DNA of 47,737 bases, taken from positions 1-47,737 of the forward strand of contig PBIE01000034.1 of assembly GCA_002720375.1 (NCBI GenBank). Reading direction: 5' to 3'. Position numbers and translations under genes: made by a program. Positions 23,643 to 30,997 of this stretch are shown piece by piece. The notes below the pieces were generated by a model. It ran no database searches. It was not told the origin of the DNA and was given only the letters and a program-made list of their open reading frames with translations. The stretch is from Crocinitomicaceae bacterium (lineage in GTDB: Bacteria > Bacteroidota > Bacteroidia > Flavobacteriales_D > Sanyastnellaceae). Every line of letters starts with the position of its first letter. Position 1 is the first letter of the stretch.

Positions 23643-25317
23643 GTGTCACCGAGCGGTTCCAAACCGGGTGGCCCGCTTCTGCGGACTGCTCGCCATCGAG
23701 TGAGAAGTAACCGAGCCGTGTGAACTGATAGGGGACGCCACCTTCCGCATTTGATAGAGAAGGCTCGAGTTTACAGTTCCATTTGGTTTCGAGGCTGTTG
23801 GGGTTCAGGAATTCGATAAAGTCAAGTCCTTCATGTCCGTCTGGTGTAGGGTCAGAAAACAGGCGATCATACAGCCGAACCTCTGCATCAATGGCGGTAG
23901 CGGTATTGACCCAATGCAGGGTGCCTTTGGCTTTTATTCCGCTCGTGTCTGATCCACTTCTGCTGTCTGGGAAATATTCTACGTGAACCTCGTTAACTCG
24001 CCCATCTGGTCCTGTGATATGGTCAACATATCGCACGATGAAGGCAGATTTGAGTCGAACGGTTTTTCCGGGTGCGAGGCGGAACCACTTCTTGTTGGCT
24101 TCTTCTTTGAAGTCTTCCCGTTCCATCCACAGTTCCCTGCTGAAGGGCATTATGCGGCTGCCTGCTGACGGGTCTTCTGGATTGTTTTCTGACGTGAGGT
24201 CCTCTGTCTTGCCTTCTGGGTAATTGATGATGACAAGTTTGATTGGGTCAAGTACGGCCATGGCACGGTTGGCCGCTTTGTTCAGGTGGTCGCGCAGTGC
24301 CCATTCTAAAAGGCTGAAGTCAATTACATTCTCCCTTTTTGCAATGCCCACTCGTTCACAAAAAGTCCTGATACTCTCAGGTGTGAATCCCCTGCGACGG
24401 AGTCCGCTAATGGTCGGCATACGGGGGTCATCCCAGCCATCTACAACGCCATCTTCAACCAAGCGGAGCAGTTTGCGCTTTGACATTACCGTGTGATCTA
24501 GGTTGAGCCTTGCGAATTCAATCTGCCTGCTGGGATAGATGTTGAGTTCTTTGATGAACCACTCGTAAAGAGGGCGGTGGACTTCAAATTCTAAAGTGCA
24601 TAGCGAATGGGTGATGTTCTCGATGGAATCACTCTGGCCATGGGCAAAATCGTACATCGGGTAGATGCACCAATCGTCTCCTGTTCTGTGGTGATGTGCG
24701 CGTTTGATGCGATAGATGATTGGATCCCTCATGTGCATGTTGGAATGCGACATGTCAATTCGGGCGCGTAACACACAGTGCCCGTCTGGGTAGAGGCCTG
24801 CTCGCATGTCTCGAAACAGTTGGAGGTTCTCTTCTATGGGGCGGTTGCGATGTGGACTGTTGGTTCCAGGCGAAGTCGGTGTTCCTTTTTGCTGGGCCAT
24901 TTCAGCTGGAACTTGGTGGTCAACGTAGGCCTTTCCTTTTTGAATCAGGGATACAGCAAATTCGAAGAGCGTTTCGAAATAATCACTGGTGTAGAACTCA
25001 CCTCCGTTCCATGTGTAGCCTAACCAAATAATGTCCCGTTTGATGGCGTCTACATATTCTTGGTTTTCTTTCTCTGGATTGGTGTCGTCAAAGCGTAAGT
25101 TGACAAAACCATTGTGTTTTTCCGCTAAGCCAAATGACAAGCAAATGGCTTTCGCGTGTCCGATGTGCAGGTGGCCATTGGGTTCTGGCGGAAATCGAGT
25201 GTGGATGCGCTCGTGTTTCCCTGATTTGAGATCGTCGACAATGATCTGTTCGATGAAGTGAAGGGGACTGCCCTCCTCTGCTTTGTTTAAATCTGTTTGT
25301 TTCCTCGCGTCGGCCAT
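23620..25317 (-). CDS. glnS: Glutaminyl-tRNA synthetase
   Basis: A 565-residue class I aminoacyl-tRNA synthetase that charges tRNA-Gln. Motifs: PEPNGHLHIGHAK (44-56) containing HIGH, RFDDTNPEKE, and VMSKRKL (277-283) as the KMSKS equivalent; the GlnRS-type anticodon-binding beta barrels follow (DPIKLVIINYP onward). Using GlnRS directly means this lineage need not rely only on Glu-tRNA-Gln amidation. The ATG at 25317 is preceded by TAAATTTG exactly 4 bases upstream, predicting a leaderless or nearly leaderless mRNA. The C-terminal coding end overlaps that of cca by 23 bases. Confidence 0.96.
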   Translation of the reverse strand: MADARKQTDLNKAEEGSPLHFIEQIIVDDLKSGKHERIHTRFPPEPNGHLHIGHAKAICLSFGLAEKHNGFVNLRFDDTNPEKENQEYVDAIKRDIIWLGYTWNGGEFYTSDYFETLFEFAVSLIQKGKAYVDHQVPAEMAQQKGTPTSPGTNSPHRNRPIEENLQLFRDMRAGLYPDGHCVLRARIDMSHSNMHMRDPIIYRIKRAHHHRTGDDWCIYPMYDFAHGQSDSIENITHSLCTLEFEVHRPLYEWFIKELNIYPSRQIEFARLNLDHTVMSKRKLLRLVEDGVVDGWDDPRMPTISGLRRRGFTPESIRTFCERVGIAKRENVIDFSLLEWALRDHLNKAANRAMAVLDPIKLVIINYPEGKTEDLTSENNPEDPSAGSRIMPFSRELWMEREDFKEEANKKWFRLAPGKTVRLKSAFIVRYVDHITGPDGRVNEVHVEYFPDSRSGSDTSGIKAKGTLHWVNTATAIDAEVRLYDRLFSDPTPDGHEGLDFIEFLNPNSLETKWNCKLEPSLSNAEGGVPYQFTRLGYFSLDGEQSAEAGHPVWNRSVTLKDGWKG

Positions 25318-25321
25318 CTTG

Positions 25322-25329
25322 CAAATTTA
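25322..25329 (-). promoter_or_regulatory. -7 element of glnS promoter (leaderless spacing)
   Basis: TAAATTTG on the minus strand matches TAnnTTTG exactly and is separated from the glnS ATG by four bases (CAAG). With the usual spacing of this element, the transcript would start at or next to the A of the ATG. No convincing -33 box is seen. Confidence 0.6.
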
Positions 25330-25414
25330 TCCTGTCTGTAACGCCTTTGACCCCTTGTTGTGGCACTTCGTGCTGATTGCAGAACCATTTCCGGGGTTAC
25401 AGGGTTGATTGGGC

Positions 25415-25807
25415 GTGAAAAAGCACTCCCTTACACCGGTTGCCGAAGTGATTCGCTATCGCCTTCGTCGAGGGGACCGTGTGGTAGGTTGGATGAGGCA
25501 GGAGGCAAATGGCTCCTGTTATTATAGTCGTGAAGGGCTTTGGTGGACAGGGAGGCCGATTAAATGGGCACATCGAGATCGATGCTGTGGTTTGCGCGAC
25601 GTTGATGACCGTTGGCTCCACGAAGGGGACTTGCTTCTGGATATTGACGGTCCGTGGTGGCAAAAAAACCGTCCTTGGCTCGTACTGTGTGACGAAGTCC
25701 AAGGATGGATTTTTGTACGAAAGGGCTTCGTCCAAAAACTTCTTTCCATTGAGGGGAAAGAAATTGAGAACAGGCGCTGGCGCTGGGCTGGTGTAGGATG
25801 GCGTTAA
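25415..25807 (+). CDS. Trp-rich orphan protein, function unknown
   Basis: A predicted 130-residue protein that I do not recognise. It holds 12 Trp (about 9%), notably in LWWTG, PWWQKNRPWLV and RRWRWAGVGW, and many Arg. The segment CGLRDVDDRWLHEGDLLLDI weakly recalls the GL.D.NG..IYEGDI block of YopX-like proteins; this is only pattern resemblance. The likely start is the GTG at 25415 (VKKHSLTPVAEVIRYRLRRG), with a TTG at 25409 as alternative; the first ATG is far downstream. No signal peptide or membrane segment is seen. Its stop codon is embedded in a hairpin shared with the convergent LytTR gene, which supports a real gene end. Two other frames are open over part of it, so coding is probable, not certain. 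Confidence 0.6.
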   Translation: MKKHSLTPVAEVIRYRLRRGDRVVGWMRQEANGSCYYSREGLWWTGRPIKWAHRDRCCGLRDVDDRWLHEGDLLLDIDGPWWQKNRPWLVLCDEVQGWIFVRKGFVQKLLSIEGKEIENRRWRWAGVGWR

Positions 25808-25824
25808 TTGCTTTTATAGCAATT
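25806..25824. terminator. Hairpin spanning two convergent stop codons
   Basis: A perfect 7-bp inverted repeat, AATTGCT-TTTAT-AGCAATT, covers the last two bases of the Trp-rich gene's TAA and, in its loop, the TAA of the LytTR gene on the other strand. It is a candidate bidirectional terminator or 3'-end structure without a long T-tract. Confidence 0.45.
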
Positions 25825-26464
25825 GGATGCGCTTCATCAGTTCATCCTTGTATGTCCGTGAAATCGGAATTTCGTCTTGGTCAATTTTGATCACAAACTG
25901 GAAGGTATCAATATGGGTAACGCGATCGATATTGATGACAAAATTTCGACTCACCCGCACAAAATCTTCATGGGGCAGCTTGAGCAATAAGTCTTTCAAG
26001 CTTGCTTTGACATTGTACTTTCGCTCGCCGACATGAATCGCACTGTACTTCCCCTCCACCTCTATAAACCGGACATCTTGTAAGTGAATTCTGCGCAACT
26101 TGTTGCCCACTTTCGTAAAAAAGTGTTTGGCACGAGTGCGCTTGGAAGCCATCTCTTCTAAAGCGGATGTTACCGCATCCTCCAATCCTTGTGCATCAGG
26201 TTCAACTTCGCCTGTAGCCAATGCCATTTCGTAGTCGAGCACCTGAATTTTGTTCTGCGTCTTTAGTTGAGATACAAAATCTTCTATACCCTGCGACTTG
26301 GTTGTCACGAGAATCAAGTCTGGCGGTGCAAACAGGCAAAGCCCCGCTGCTTCAGTCGCTTTTGTGGCCGTTCGAATATCGCACCCCAATTCTTCGAGTT
26401 GGGATGCAGGGCCTTGGATCGAAGAATTCGTTCCTAGTATTAAAATGCTGGGTTTTCTTACCAT
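25814..26464 (-). CDS. LytTR-domain transcription regulator with degenerate receiver
   Basis: A 216-residue regulator. The C-terminal half (about 112-216) is a LytTR DNA-binding domain: KHFFTKVGNKLRRIHLQDVRFIEVEGKYSAIH is its start, then SLKDLLLKLPHEDFVRVSRNFVINIDRV, and ISRTYKDELM at the end (pieces given in order). The N-terminal part (about 6-80) follows receiver topology, but the acidic pair of strand 1 is replaced (ILILGTNSS) and the phospho-acceptor position after PDLILV is Thr (T54), not Asp. Classical phosphorylation is therefore unlikely. No histidine kinase gene is adjacent. The start is the ATG at 26464. Confidence 0.85.
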   Translation of the reverse strand: MVRKPSILILGTNSSIQGPASQLEELGCDIRTATKATEAAGLCLFAPPDLILVTTKSQGIEDFVSQLKTQNKIQVLDYEMALATGEVEPDAQGLEDAVTSALEEMASKRTRAKHFFTKVGNKLRRIHLQDVRFIEVEGKYSAIHVGERKYNVKASLKDLLLKLPHEDFVRVSRNFVINIDRVTHIDTFQFVIKIDQDEIPISRTYKDELMKRIQLL

Positions 26465-26584
26465 GTCTCTTTAACAACACAGGTGATCCTGGTTTGTTTT
26501 GTTTTCATGTTTTTTTGGTGTAGAGTGCCTATCTAGGGCTATGACTGTCGTGCTCTGGGCATGATGTACATCGTCTGTGGTTCC

Positions 26585-26592
26585 TAATTTTG
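26585..26592 (+). promoter_or_regulatory. -7 element of clpS promoter (leaderless spacing)
   Basis: TAATTTTG matches the TAnnTTTG consensus exactly and lies four bases (TTAC) before the clpS ATG at 26597, the same spacing as at glnS and mtaB. No clear -33 element is seen. Confidence 0.6.
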
Positions 26593-26596
26593 TTAC

Positions 26597-26902
26597 ATGT
26601 TGTGGAACTGTATCCTAGAAGGTGATGAGGACATTTTGGTTGAGGAGGAAGTCGCCTTGGACGAGGCGGTAGCCGAAGGTTGGCACATTGTTTTATACAA
26701 TGACGACCACAACACATTTGACCATGTCATCGATTGTCTCATGGCTTATTGTGGTCATGAAGTTTTACAGGCAGAGCAGTGCGCCATCATCGTGCACACG
26801 AGGGGAAAGTGCTCCATAAAAAACGGCGATTATGATGAGCTCGAGCCGATATGTACTGCATTGCAAGAGAGAGATTTAACGGTCGAAATTGAGCCGTCTT
26901 AG
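26597..26902 (+). CDS. clpS: ClpS adaptor protein
   Basis: A 101-residue ClpS homologue, the adaptor that delivers N-degron substrates to ClpAP/ClpCP. The core is clear: WHIVLYNDDHNTFDHVIDCL contains the conserved NDD substrate-pocket loop and Thr-Phe, followed by CGHEVLQAEQCAIIVHTRGKCSI with the conserved Gln-Ala, His and Gly-Lys, and a C-terminal LQERDLTVEIEP strand. An acidic N-terminal tail (DEDILVEEEVALDEA) precedes the fold. It is a single-gene unit with a promoter element 4 bases from the ATG. No clpA or clpC lies in the window. Confidence 0.92.
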   Translation: MLWNCILEGDEDILVEEEVALDEAVAEGWHIVLYNDDHNTFDHVIDCLMAYCGHEVLQAEQCAIIVHTRGKCSIKNGDYDELEPICTALQERDLTVEIEPS

Positions 26903-26956
26903 GGTGAATTAGACGGGCTTTGCCTATTTTGAGCTACACCGCCCTTTCTTGTTGCC

Positions 26957-29539
26957 TTGCGTTTTTCATTGTTCATAGGAACTTGTTGTGTGTTGTGTCT
27001 CCCGAGCGATGGGATGGCCCAACAGTGGATAGACGTAAGTCAGGATTACGCTTTGCAGGCCACGACTCAAGCAAGTTGGCTTGGTTGCGGCATGAGCCTT
27101 GCTGATTTCAATCTAGATGGTTTAGACGACCTCACCTTTGCAAACAGTGATGGTAGCGTGGTCGCATATGCGCAATTACTGGGTGGGGGATTTGAGGTGG
27201 CCCACACCATTTCAGGCACTGAGCAGGCCCAAGGTGTGGTGTGGTTTGATGCAGATGGCGATGACGATCTGGACTTGTTTTTGACACGGCGGTTTGCCCC
27301 TATGGAATTGCACATTCGATCTGGTGATGTGCTTGTCAATGAGGCAGATAATCGAGGCTTGCCAGTGGATTCGTTGTTTCAGGGGCGCGGGATTTGTCTT
27401 GCCGACTACGATTTGGATGGCGATTTGGATGCATACGTGTGCATGTACCACGATGGGACGGGATCAATGGACCAGAATTTCCTGTTCAAGAATGACGGTT
27501 TGGGCTTCTTCGAAGACATCACGCAAATTGCTGGAGTCGGCAATGGATTAAAGCACAGTTTTCAAGGCATTTGGTTCGACTATGATCGCGATGGTGATGA
27601 AGACTTGTGGGTCGTGAACGACCGGACTGTTTTCCCCAATGCTCTCTACGAAAATTTGGGTGGGGACACCTTCGTTGATGTCGGACCGACCGTTGGCGCT
27701 GCTCAATCAATCGATGGCATGACCGCCACTGTGGGGGATTATGACAATGATGGTGATATGGAGCTCTTTTGCACCAACATTGAAGACAACCCTAACATTG
27801 CATTGGATTGGAACGGTTCTGCCTATCAGGAAGTTGGTCCTGAGGTTGGACTCGATGGCGGCCGTTACAGTTGGGGAGGGTGTTTTGTGGATGCAGATGG
27901 CGATATGTGGAGCGACTTAATGGTGGCGACCTATCGGTTTCCGGTTTCCATTCCGTACGACAACTATTTCTATTCAAATAGTGAACAGGGAAGCGCGTTT
28001 CTGGACATTACCTCATTGGAATTCCCTCATGCACACACCCAGCTATACTGCATCGGTGTTTGCGATATTGACAATGACCTCGCACCTGATGTTGTCGGTT
28101 TCGGTAACATGCCCATAGCCCAGATTCTGCGAAATGGCACAGCGGATTTGGAGTCTCCTCCCAATCGGCTTGCCGTTCATCTATGTGGAACGGAGACCAA
28201 CCGCTGGGCCATTGGTGCAGAAATTGAGGTACATGCGGGCGGTGTGATACAAGAACAATTCGTCAGCAGTGGATCTGATTTCATGACCCAACAGGCCTTC
28301 ACACGTTACTTCGGTTTGGGTAATTCTACCACGGTGGACTCTGTGGTTGTTCGGTGGCGAGGAGGCAATAGAGAAGTTTGGTATGAATTGGACTCTAATT
28401 CAGCGGTTTTTTTGATTGAAGGAAGTTCAACGTCGCAAATTGCCATTGAGGGCACCACTTGTTTTGGTGATACGGCCTGGGCGATTGCGCCATTTGATGC
28501 ACCTGTGATTCGATGGAATGGCAATGTGGTGGACTCCCCCGCTATTGCATTGACGGAATCGGGAACATACGTGGTGGAATGCGAATGGCTTGGGGGATTG
28601 TTCAGCTGGACCGATTCTATTGAATGGGAAGTTTCAGCGCCCCATATGTTGGATGTGGATTGGATAGAACCTCTGTGTCACGGAGATGAAGGAACCTTGA
28701 ACTGGGTGGCTCAGGAGGGGCTCGTTGTAGAATTTGAAGGGCTGAGTTGGGATGCATATGAGTCGGGTGTTTTGCATCAAGGAGGTCAAGTTTCTTTCGA
28801 CACGTTTGACCAAGTGACAGGATGCACCGAGTCGCATCCAATGCTGCTTTCTCAACCTTTGGAATTGGGTCTGGTGTTGAATTACGTTCCCGCTCTTTGT
28901 CATCATGATTTAGGCCAAGTAGAGGGTGTTGGTTTTGGAGGAGCGCCAGGGTATTTATTCGATTGGGGTGGCGTTGATCCCAACGCCTTGACTGCGGGAC
29001 AATTTGATTTCACCATGACCGATGCCAACGGCTGTGTGATGGATTCAACGTTGGAGGTTGTCATTCCTGACCCTGTTGTTGTAGAAGTTGACGTGGTCCA
29101 GGAAGATGGGGGCAATGACGGAAGTTTGACCTTGAACATTTCTGGGGGAAGTTCACCCTATTCGATTCTGTGGAGTACCGGAGTGCAAGGAGATACTGCC
29201 CTTTTTGGCCTGGCACAGGGAGCTTACAGTTGGGTTGTTGAAGACGCCAATGGATGTCTTCTTCTCGGTCTTCAAGAAATTGTCAACCTCGATGTTCTTT
29301 CCAATGGAGAGGGGGTGTTGCCCTGGAGCTTGCAGGCAGGTGAAGGTGGTTGGCGATTGGTAGGCACCCCTTCAGAGGGTGATTGTTTGGAGGTCTATTC
29401 CCTATCGGGAAAGCGTATTTTGTTCCGCCCGCTCCCGTCTGGTTTCCCTTTTGAATTTGATGGGGCTTCCCTACCGGCACACGGGGTGCTTCGGGTTCTC
29501 GGAGTAGATGGAACGCTGCGATTTAGTCGGGTCTACTGA
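26957..29539 (+). CDS. Secreted FG-GAP/VCBS repeat protein with UnbV and SprB-like domains
   Basis: An 860-residue exported protein. No in-frame ATG lies before the signal peptide, so TTG at 26957 is the likely start (LRFSLFIGTCCVLCLPSDGMA, cleavage before QQWID). Residues about 40-400 are FG-GAP/VCBS repeats with DFNLDGLDDL-type calcium loops; 414-490 is an ASPIC/UnbV domain (IGAEIEVHAGG, RYFGLGNSTTVDSVVVRWRGG), so the first half is CRTAC1-like. Two SprB-like repeats (about 650-710 and 711-778) end TDANGCVMD and EDANGCLLL. The last about 75 residues look like a degenerate sorting domain (LEVYSLSGKRILF, ...LRFSRVY) lacking the usual PNP motif. It overlaps the end of convergent rpe by 7 bases. 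Confidence 0.82.
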   Translation: MRFSLFIGTCCVLCLPSDGMAQQWIDVSQDYALQATTQASWLGCGMSLADFNLDGLDDLTFANSDGSVVAYAQLLGGGFEVAHTISGTEQAQGVVWFDADGDDDLDLFLTRRFAPMELHIRSGDVLVNEADNRGLPVDSLFQGRGICLADYDLDGDLDAYVCMYHDGTGSMDQNFLFKNDGLGFFEDITQIAGVGNGLKHSFQGIWFDYDRDGDEDLWVVNDRTVFPNALYENLGGDTFVDVGPTVGAAQSIDGMTATVGDYDNDGDMELFCTNIEDNPNIALDWNGSAYQEVGPEVGLDGGRYSWGGCFVDADGDMWSDLMVATYRFPVSIPYDNYFYSNSEQGSAFLDITSLEFPHAHTQLYCIGVCDIDNDLAPDVVGFGNMPIAQILRNGTADLESPPNRLAVHLCGTETNRWAIGAEIEVHAGGVIQEQFVSSGSDFMTQQAFTRYFGLGNSTTVDSVVVRWRGGNREVWYELDSNSAVFLIEGSSTSQIAIEGTTCFGDTAWAIAPFDAPVIRWNGNVVDSPAIALTESGTYVVECEWLGGLFSWTDSIEWEVSAPHMLDVDWIEPLCHGDEGTLNWVAQEGLVVEFEGLSWDAYESGVLHQGGQVSFDTFDQVTGCTESHPMLLSQPLELGLVLNYVPALCHHDLGQVEGVGFGGAPGYLFDWGGVDPNALTAGQFDFTMTDANGCVMDSTLEVVIPDPVVVEVDVVQEDGGNDGSLTLNISGGSSPYSILWSTGVQGDTALFGLAQGAYSWVVEDANGCLLLGLQEIVNLDVLSNGEGVLPWSLQAGEGGWRLVGTPSEGDCLEVYSLSGKRILFRPLPSGFPFEFDGASLPAHGVLRVLGVDGTLRFSRVY

Positions 29540-30201
29540 GCGAGAACAGTCCCTGCACCTTTTAGAAAGGCCACTTCTGACTCTGGGTTTTCCGCTTTGA
29601 AAACTGAGGAGCCTGCGACCAGAACATCAGCACCTGCGGATACGAGGGCTGAAGCATTTGACCGGCCTACCCCTCCATCTACCTCAATCATAAAAGGGTG
29701 TCCGGATGCCTGACGCATGGCATCTAACCGCTTCACCTTGTCAATGGTTGTTGGAATGAATTTTTGTCCACCAAATCCTGGATTGACGCTCATGATGCAG
29801 ACCAAGTCAAGGTTGTCCAGAACTTCTTCGATTGCATTGAGTGGGGTGTGTGGATTCAGTGCCACCCCGGCCTTCATTCCGGCTTCTCTGATTGCTGACA
29901 GAACCCTGTGGAGGTGAACACATGCTTCAACGTGTACGGTCAGAATGGATGCGTTGAGGTCAGAAAATGTCTGAATGTAGCGGCTGGGCTGTTCAATCAT
30001 TAAGTGAACATCTAGCGGCTTTGTCGCATGGCGTCCAATGGCGGCGATGACAGGCATGCCATAACTGATGTTGGGCACAAAGGTCCCATCCATCACGTCT
30101 ATGTGGTGCCAGTCTGCTTCGCTTTGCTCCACCATTTTGACATCCCGTGCAAGGTGGGCGAAGTCTGCTGCAAGCAAAGAGGGGGCAATGAGATGGGCCA
30201 T
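29533..30201 (-). CDS. rpe: Ribulose-phosphate 3-epimerase
   Basis: A 222-residue TIM-barrel enzyme interconverting ribulose-5-phosphate and xylulose-5-phosphate. It shows IAPSLLAADFAHL at the N-terminus, HIDVMDGTFVPN (metal and catalytic Asp), DVHLMIEQP, MSVNPGFGGQKFIP (phosphate loop), EVDGGVG with the second catalytic Asp, and VLVAGSSVF. The frame is open much further upstream, but that part lies in the divergent coaE gene, so the ATG at 30201 is used. CAAATTTG ends four bases before this ATG, resembling the leaderless promoter arrangement of other genes here. Confidence 0.95.
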   Translation of the reverse strand: MAHLIAPSLLAADFAHLARDVKMVEQSEADWHHIDVMDGTFVPNISYGMPVIAAIGRHATKPLDVHLMIEQPSRYIQTFSDLNASILTVHVEACVHLHRVLSAIREAGMKAGVALNPHTPLNAIEEVLDNLDLVCIMSVNPGFGGQKFIPTTIDKVKRLDAMRQASGHPFMIEVDGGVGRSNASALVSAGADVLVAGSSVFKAENPESEVAFLKGAGTVLAQ

Positions 30202-30205
30202 GGTG

Positions 30206-30213
30206 CAAATTTG
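30206..30213 (-). promoter_or_regulatory. Possible -7 element of rpe promoter
   Basis: CAAATTTG on the minus strand matches TAnnTTTG at all fixed positions but the first, and lies exactly four bases (CACC) before the rpe ATG. It is weaker than the glnS, clpS and mtaB elements. Confidence 0.4.
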
Positions 30214-30247
30214 CTTCCGTTCTCTTGAAGGAAGCGAATATTGCAAT

Positions 30248-30901
30248 ATGGCTTTATCGACAGTTCGTGAAGCAGGTGTGAACAGCGAAGGTGATTTCCA
30301 AGTCATCGGTTTGACTGGTGGAATGGGGGCTGGGAAATCTGTTGTCGCTCGTATCCTCAATGGTTTGGGCCATTTCGTTTATGATGCGGATGCAGCTGCC
30401 AAACGCTTGTACAATTCAGATGCCGGCCTGTTGGAGGCTGTTGTTGGGCGATTTGGTCAAGCTGTTTTGGATGGGTCTGGTATGTTGAATCGTGGCCATC
30501 TTGCTCAAATGGTGTTTTCCGATGCGAATGCCTTGGCTGCGCTGAATGCCATGGTTCACCCCGTTGTTGCCAGGGATTTTGCACTGTGGAGGAATGGACA
30601 TCGTCGTGACGGTGTCCCGTTTGTTTTTCGAGAGGCTGCTATTTTGTTTGAGTCCGGATCATATAAGGACTGCGATTTGGTTTGGGGTGTTCAGTCCCCG
30701 GTTGCTCTGAGGTTGCATCGCGTGCGAAGCAGAACAGGTTGGTCCGAAGATGAAATTTTTCAGCGGATGTCTCGACAATGGCCAGAGGAAAGGGTGCTTG
30801 AACGTTGTGATGCCGTTGTCTTGAACGACGGTAGCGCCCCCCTTGTTCCTCAGGTTTTGGGGCTGCTTTCTGCATTGAATGCTAACCTGCATTCCAGTTG
30901 A
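30248..30901 (+). CDS. coaE: Dephospho-CoA kinase
   Basis: A 217-residue P-loop kinase for the last step of coenzyme A synthesis. It has IGLTGGMGAGKSVVARIL (P-loop 24-31), the YDADAAAKRLY segment equivalent to the DAD.IAR block, HPVVARDF, FREAAILFESG and the RSRTGWSEDEIFQRMSRQW lid. The ATG at 30248 gives a 20-residue N-terminal lead before the fold, slightly longer than usual. It is divergent from rpe with only 46 bases between the starts. Confidence 0.93.
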   Translation: MALSTVREAGVNSEGDFQVIGLTGGMGAGKSVVARILNGLGHFVYDADAAAKRLYNSDAGLLEAVVGRFGQAVLDGSGMLNRGHLAQMVFSDANALAALNAMVHPVVARDFALWRNGHRRDGVPFVFREAAILFESGSYKDCDLVWGVQSPVALRLHRVRSRTGWSEDEIFQRMSRQWPEERVLERCDAVVLNDGSAPLVPQVLGLLSALNANLHSS

Positions 30902-30997
30902 AGGGACATCGGCTTTTCCTGTTCTTCCGACCAACATCCTTGGGCACGGTAGGTTGCTGTTATTATGCAGCAGGTTTGGTCCGCTGCGCTGAGGCGG

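Noticed and set aside
25397-25735. Minus-strand 112-codon frame and a plus-strand frame at 25509-25796 overlapping the Trp-rich gene
   Set aside because: Neither ends at the hairpin, neither has a plausible start context, and the longer plus-strand frame from 25415 fills the gap between neighbours better. Not fully excluded.
30202-30360. Upstream extension of the rpe frame
   Set aside because: Lies in the divergent coaE gene; rpe homologues start at MAHLIAPSLLAADF.
30940-30997. Small hairpins (TGCTG/CAGCA and CCGC/GCGG) between coaE and asparaginase ends
   Set aside because: Stems of 4-5 bp without T-runs; not convincing terminators.
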